Source: Nocardia blacklockiae (lineage in GTDB: Bacteria > Actinomycetota > Actinomycetes > Mycobacteriales > Mycobacteriaceae). Taken from it: a DNA stretch of 64,000 nt. Shown piece after piece: positions 62,001 through 64,000 of this stretch. A program made the position numbers and the translations under genes. The notes below the pieces were generated by a model that was not told where the DNA came from, did not search any database, and saw only the letters and a program-made list of their open reading frames with translations. How positions within the stretch are numbered: position 1 is the stretch's first letter; every line of letters begins with the position of its first letter. The stretch spans positions 186,001 through 250,000 of the forward strand of contig NZ_JADLRJ010000001.1 of the NCBI RefSeq assembly GCF_015477355.1. Reading direction: 5' to 3'.

Positions 62001-64000
62001 CGAATATCCCGCTGCGGGAGCTTGTTCCGGCACTGGCGGCGTGGCGGCACCGTCGTGACCGGAATGCGACAGTCGACCGATGGCGATACCGGATCGCCTG
62101 GCGTGCGCTGCCGGCCACGCCTACCGGTCCGGCACACGGGAAGTGGCTGGTGGCCACACCGACCGGCAACGACCGAGCCCGCGTGCTCGCCGCGCGGATC
62201 GCCGCGGCACTGGAAACCGCCGACGGCGCCGCACCGATCGTCGACCTCGACACCACGGCGCCGGACCGCACGCTGTGGACCAAGCAGCTGGGCATGCACG
62301 AGGGTGTCGACGGCGTCGTATCCCTGCTGGCCCTCGATGACCAGCCGGTCGGCGAGCACGCCGTCGGCGCACCGGCCACCGTGGTGCTGACGCAAGCGGT
62401 GCTGGATTCGCGCCGCCCGCTGCGAGTGTGGGCGGTGACCCGCGGCGCGTTCGACTCCGTTGGCGCACTGCGGGATTGGCGGCAGGCGCAGCTCTGGGGT
62501 GTCGGGCGGGTCATCGGGCTCGAACACCCCGACGTGTGGGGAGGCATGATCGATCTTCCCGAGGAACCGTGTGAGACCGGCATCGTCCACCTGGCGGCGA
62601 TCGTGAACGGACACGGTGGTGAGGACGAGATCGCGCTGCGCGACACCGGACCCTACGGTCGACGCCTCGTCCGCGCAGATTCCGGCGGCACCGCGGATAG
62701 CTGGCGTGCCCGCGGCACGGTGCTGATCACCGGCGGTACCGGGGGCCTGGGACGCCGCGTCGCGCAGTGGATGGCGTCGCGCGGCGCGGAGCATCTCGTG
62801 CTGGTCAGCCGCAACGCCGGTAGGGCCGCCGGTACGGCGACGCTGCGCGCCGAACTCGAACGAGCCGGTGCGCGAGTCACTTTCGCCGCGTGCGATGTGG
62901 CCGACCGTAGCGCGGTCGCCGACCTGCTGGCGGCTCTGTGGCAGGCCGGTGACCGTGTGACGACCGTCGTCCACGCCGCGGGCATCGCTCCCGAGCGCCC
63001 GATCCGCGACCTCACCGTCGCCGAATTCACGGCGGTGACGAGCGCGAAGGTCGCCGGTGCGCTGCATCTGCACGACCTGCTCGCCGAGCATCCGCTCGAC
63101 GCGTTCGTCCTGTTCTCCTCCAACTCCGGGGTCTGGGGCAGCAGCGGCCACGGCGCGTACGCCGCGGCCAACGCCGCGCTGGACGCACTGGCCGGACACC
63201 GCCGATCCACCGGGAAGACGGCGACCTCCATCGCCTGGGGCGCGTGGGGCGGCACAGGACTCGCGGCCCGTCCGGAGGTGCGGCGTGTGCTCGACCAGCG
63301 CGGAATCCCGGCGATGGATCCCGACCTCGCGCTCGCGGCGATGGGCCGCGCGCTCGCCGACGACGACACCGTGCTGTCGGTGGCGGATGTCGACTGGCGC
63401 CGCTTCGCCCCGGCCTATACCGCCACCAAACCACGCCCGCTGCTCGACGACATCCCCGAGGCCCGCGCTGCGCTCGAACCGCCTGGCGCCGAGCGGGATT
63501 CGACAGAGCCGCAGACCGCCATCGAGGCCGCACCGGCCCGCGACGACCTGGCTCGGCTACCCGTCGACCGCCGCCGCGCCACCCTGGTCGCCTTGATCCG
63601 TCGGCATGCGGCCGCCGCGCTCGGACACGACACCACCGAACGTGTCACCGCGGACACACCCCTGATCGAGGTCGGGCTGGATTCCCTCGGCGCGCTCGAC
63701 CTGCGCAACCGTCTCACGCGCGCCGTCGGGCTGCAGGAGCGGCTGCCCACCAGTCACATCTTCCAGCACCCCACCCCGCACGCCCTGGCCGCGCACCTCG
63801 ATGCTCTCCTCTGCGGGACCGCCTCGACCGCCCCTGCCGATCTGCCCACCGAGATCCGGCTCGCCGAGGACATCACCCCCGCCGGGACGATCACCGCCAC
63901 GCCCCTCGACGCGGCGCGGCACGTCCTACTGACCGGAGCCACCGGGTTCGTCGGTGCCCACCTGTTGCGGCATCTTCTCGAAAGCTCCACCGCGACAGCG
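59099..64000 (+). CDS. Single-module type I polyketide synthase, KS-AT-KR-ACP-thioester reductase (3' incomplete)
   Basis: 1634 codons to the window edge, still open. The KS begins at residue 14 ([15 protein letters not shown]) without a loading domain or docking helix; its Cys186 lies in DTACSSSL. The AT has Ser668 (GHSQGE) and the YASHS motif at 767, which usually marks methylmalonyl-CoA. The KR has TGGTGGLG near 1210, Tyr1354 in the active site and Trp1346 (GVWGS), suggesting an A-type stereochemistry. No DH or ER is seen. The ACP Ser1529 is in GLDSLG. From about 1600 an NAD-binding thioester reductase begins ([14 protein letters not shown]). Expected release is reductive, giving an aldehyde or alcohol. 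Confidence 0.88.
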   Translation, partial: MAGAQRGSETGGVEPIAVVGMACRFPGGVTSPERLWDVVAAGGDVIGGLPVDRGWDVENLYDPDPGAAGRTYARFGGFVDDVAGFDADFFGISPREALAMDPQHRLFLESCWDAIEYAGIDPLSLRGEAVGVFAGIINEEYLPMYGGGRGDLEGHIVTGNITSVASGRVAYCLGLAGPAISVDTACSSSLVALHLAAQSLRAGECSMALAGGVTILCRPGPLIEFARARGLAPDGRCKAFGAGADGTGFAEGAGVLLLQRLSEARRDRRRVLALLRGSAVNQDGASKRLTAPSGPAQEQVIRAALAQAGLRPADVDVVEAHGTGTRLGDPIEAHALAATYGRAHSRQRPLWLGSLKSNIGHTQAAAGVGGVIKMVLAMRHGTLPRTLHAEEPTPRVDWDASGMSVLSAARPWEAGPSPRRAGVSSFGVSGTNAHVVLEEPEPVDAEGFCPPDRSAGAGEEGELCGVGGDVVVWTVSGRGQAALRAQAAGVARQVRDLPPAPTPGAGDVVADVAVSLARRSRLEHRAVVIGRDLGALLAGLDTVAGATDGDHAEDVVSGSVVSGAERGVVLVFPGQGTQWPGMGRELWETSAVFRDTVTACARELDPLVGFSVTDMVLGREPMPTTTLPGGGVVERVDVVQPVLFAVLVGVARVWQSWGVPVAAVVGHSQGEIAAAYIAGGLSLSDAARVVAVRSRAVRALCGEGSMLALAVPRAKAEELAAPCVDVDVAAVNGPAATVLAGPVAGLREVFRACEGRGVRARWIPVDYASHSPQVERVENEVRTGLTDLDPRDGDIPFYSTLTGDAMRTRHLDARYWYDNLRQPVLFADTVEVLARAGYRAFIEVGAHPVLLPAVHDIVRSAATDGDAADESVVVVGSLRRGEGGVDRLVRSAAEAYVRGVDVDWTRILPAGRLITLPPYAFQRRRFWLASNSATVVAASGGCVADAAFWDRVDRGDVDALAGDLGVDANIPLRELVPALAAWRHRRDRNATVDRWRYRIAWRALPATPTGPAHGKWLVATPTGNDRARVLAARIAAALETADGAAPIVDLDTTAPDRTLWTKQLGMHEGVDGVVSLLALDDQPVGEHAVGAPATVVLTQAVLDSRRPLRVWAVTRGAFDSVGALRDWRQAQLWGVGRVIGLEHPDVWGGMIDLPEEPCETGIVHLAAIVNGHGGEDEIALRDTGPYGRRLVRADSGGTADSWRARGTVLITGGTGGLGRRVAQWMASRGAEHLVLVSRNAGRAAGTATLRAELERAGARVTFAACDVADRSAVADLLAALWQAGDRVTTVVHAAGIAPERPIRDLTVAEFTAVTSAKVAGALHLHDLLAEHPLDAFVLFSSNSGVWGSSGHGAYAAANAALDALAGHRRSTGKTATSIAWGAWGGTGLAARPEVRRVLDQRGIPAMDPDLALAAMGRALADDDTVLSVADVDWRRFAPAYTATKPRPLLDDIPEARAALEPPGAERDSTEPQTAIEAAPARDDLARLPVDRRRATLVALIRRHAAAALGHDTTERVTADTPLIEVGLDSLGALDLRNRLTRAVGLQERLPTSHIFQHPTPHALAAHLDALLCGTASTAPADLPTEIRLAEDITPAGTITATPLDAARHVLLTGATGFVGAHLLRHLLESSTATA

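Overview
The window is very GC-rich, densely packed actinobacterial DNA. Several features point to Nocardia or a close mycolate-forming relative: mycofactocin genes, an actinobacterial-type LexA box ahead of a 13E12/DUF222 remnant, an MTB12-like exported protein, many TetR, P450, SDR and acyl-CoA genes, and frequent GTG starts with ATGA/GTGA overlaps. The genus is inference; no RNA gene or species marker is present.

Region 1 (1-4656, + strand): the 3' part of a mycofactocin locus. It holds an SDR tail, the mycofactocin glycosyltransferase mftF and pre-mycofactocin synthase mftD, followed by a class III nucleotide cyclase and a luciferase-like flavin oxidoreductase.

Region 2 (about 4.7-46.1 kb): a large catabolic locus for an unidentified cyclic compound. 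It contains two acid-CoA ligases, a paired acyl-CoA dehydrogenase, an enoyl-CoA hydratase, a CoA transferase, three P450s with two ferredoxins and two dissimilar reductases, a Rieske protein and two ACMSD-like amidohydrolases. A continuous 12-gene operon (27656-41268) encodes two KstD-like FAD dehydrogenases, an MhpA-like hydroxylase, an MhpB-like extradiol dioxygenase, alpha/beta hydrolases, an LLM monooxygenase, an FMN reductase, SDRs, a cyclase-family protein and a degenerate RibBA homologue. A 15-bp palindrome close to GAGAAY-N3-RTTCTC lies before at least eight transcription units between 9.0 and 44.9 kb and appears to define one regulon. The MarR at 9153 or the TetR at 41385 is the likely repressor. 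A mycofactocin-coupled SDR in this locus carries a frameshift.

Inside region 2 a sub-block (14.5-19.8 kb, mostly - strand) holds a dienelactone hydrolase, a TetX-like monooxygenase, a TetR, a ferredoxin and a NuoF-like reductase. Upstream of it is a perfectly phased 24-bp tandem repeat. A 30-bp repeat array lies upstream of the CoA transferase.

Region 3 (46-57.4 kb): mixed genes. These are a FAD/NAD(P)-binding protein divergent from a LuxR regulator, a SnoaL-like protein divergent from a LysR regulator, a LexA box with a truncated 13E12 gene, a nitroreductase divergent from an HxlR regulator, a glyoxalase and a RibD-like reductase, a MetE/UROD-like protein, a SAM methyltransferase, an MTB12-like exported protein and an ABC exporter.

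Region 4 (57.4-64.0 kb): a P450 divergent from a one-module type I polyketide synthase (KS-AT-KR-ACP-thioester reductase). The polyketide synthase runs off the end of the window.
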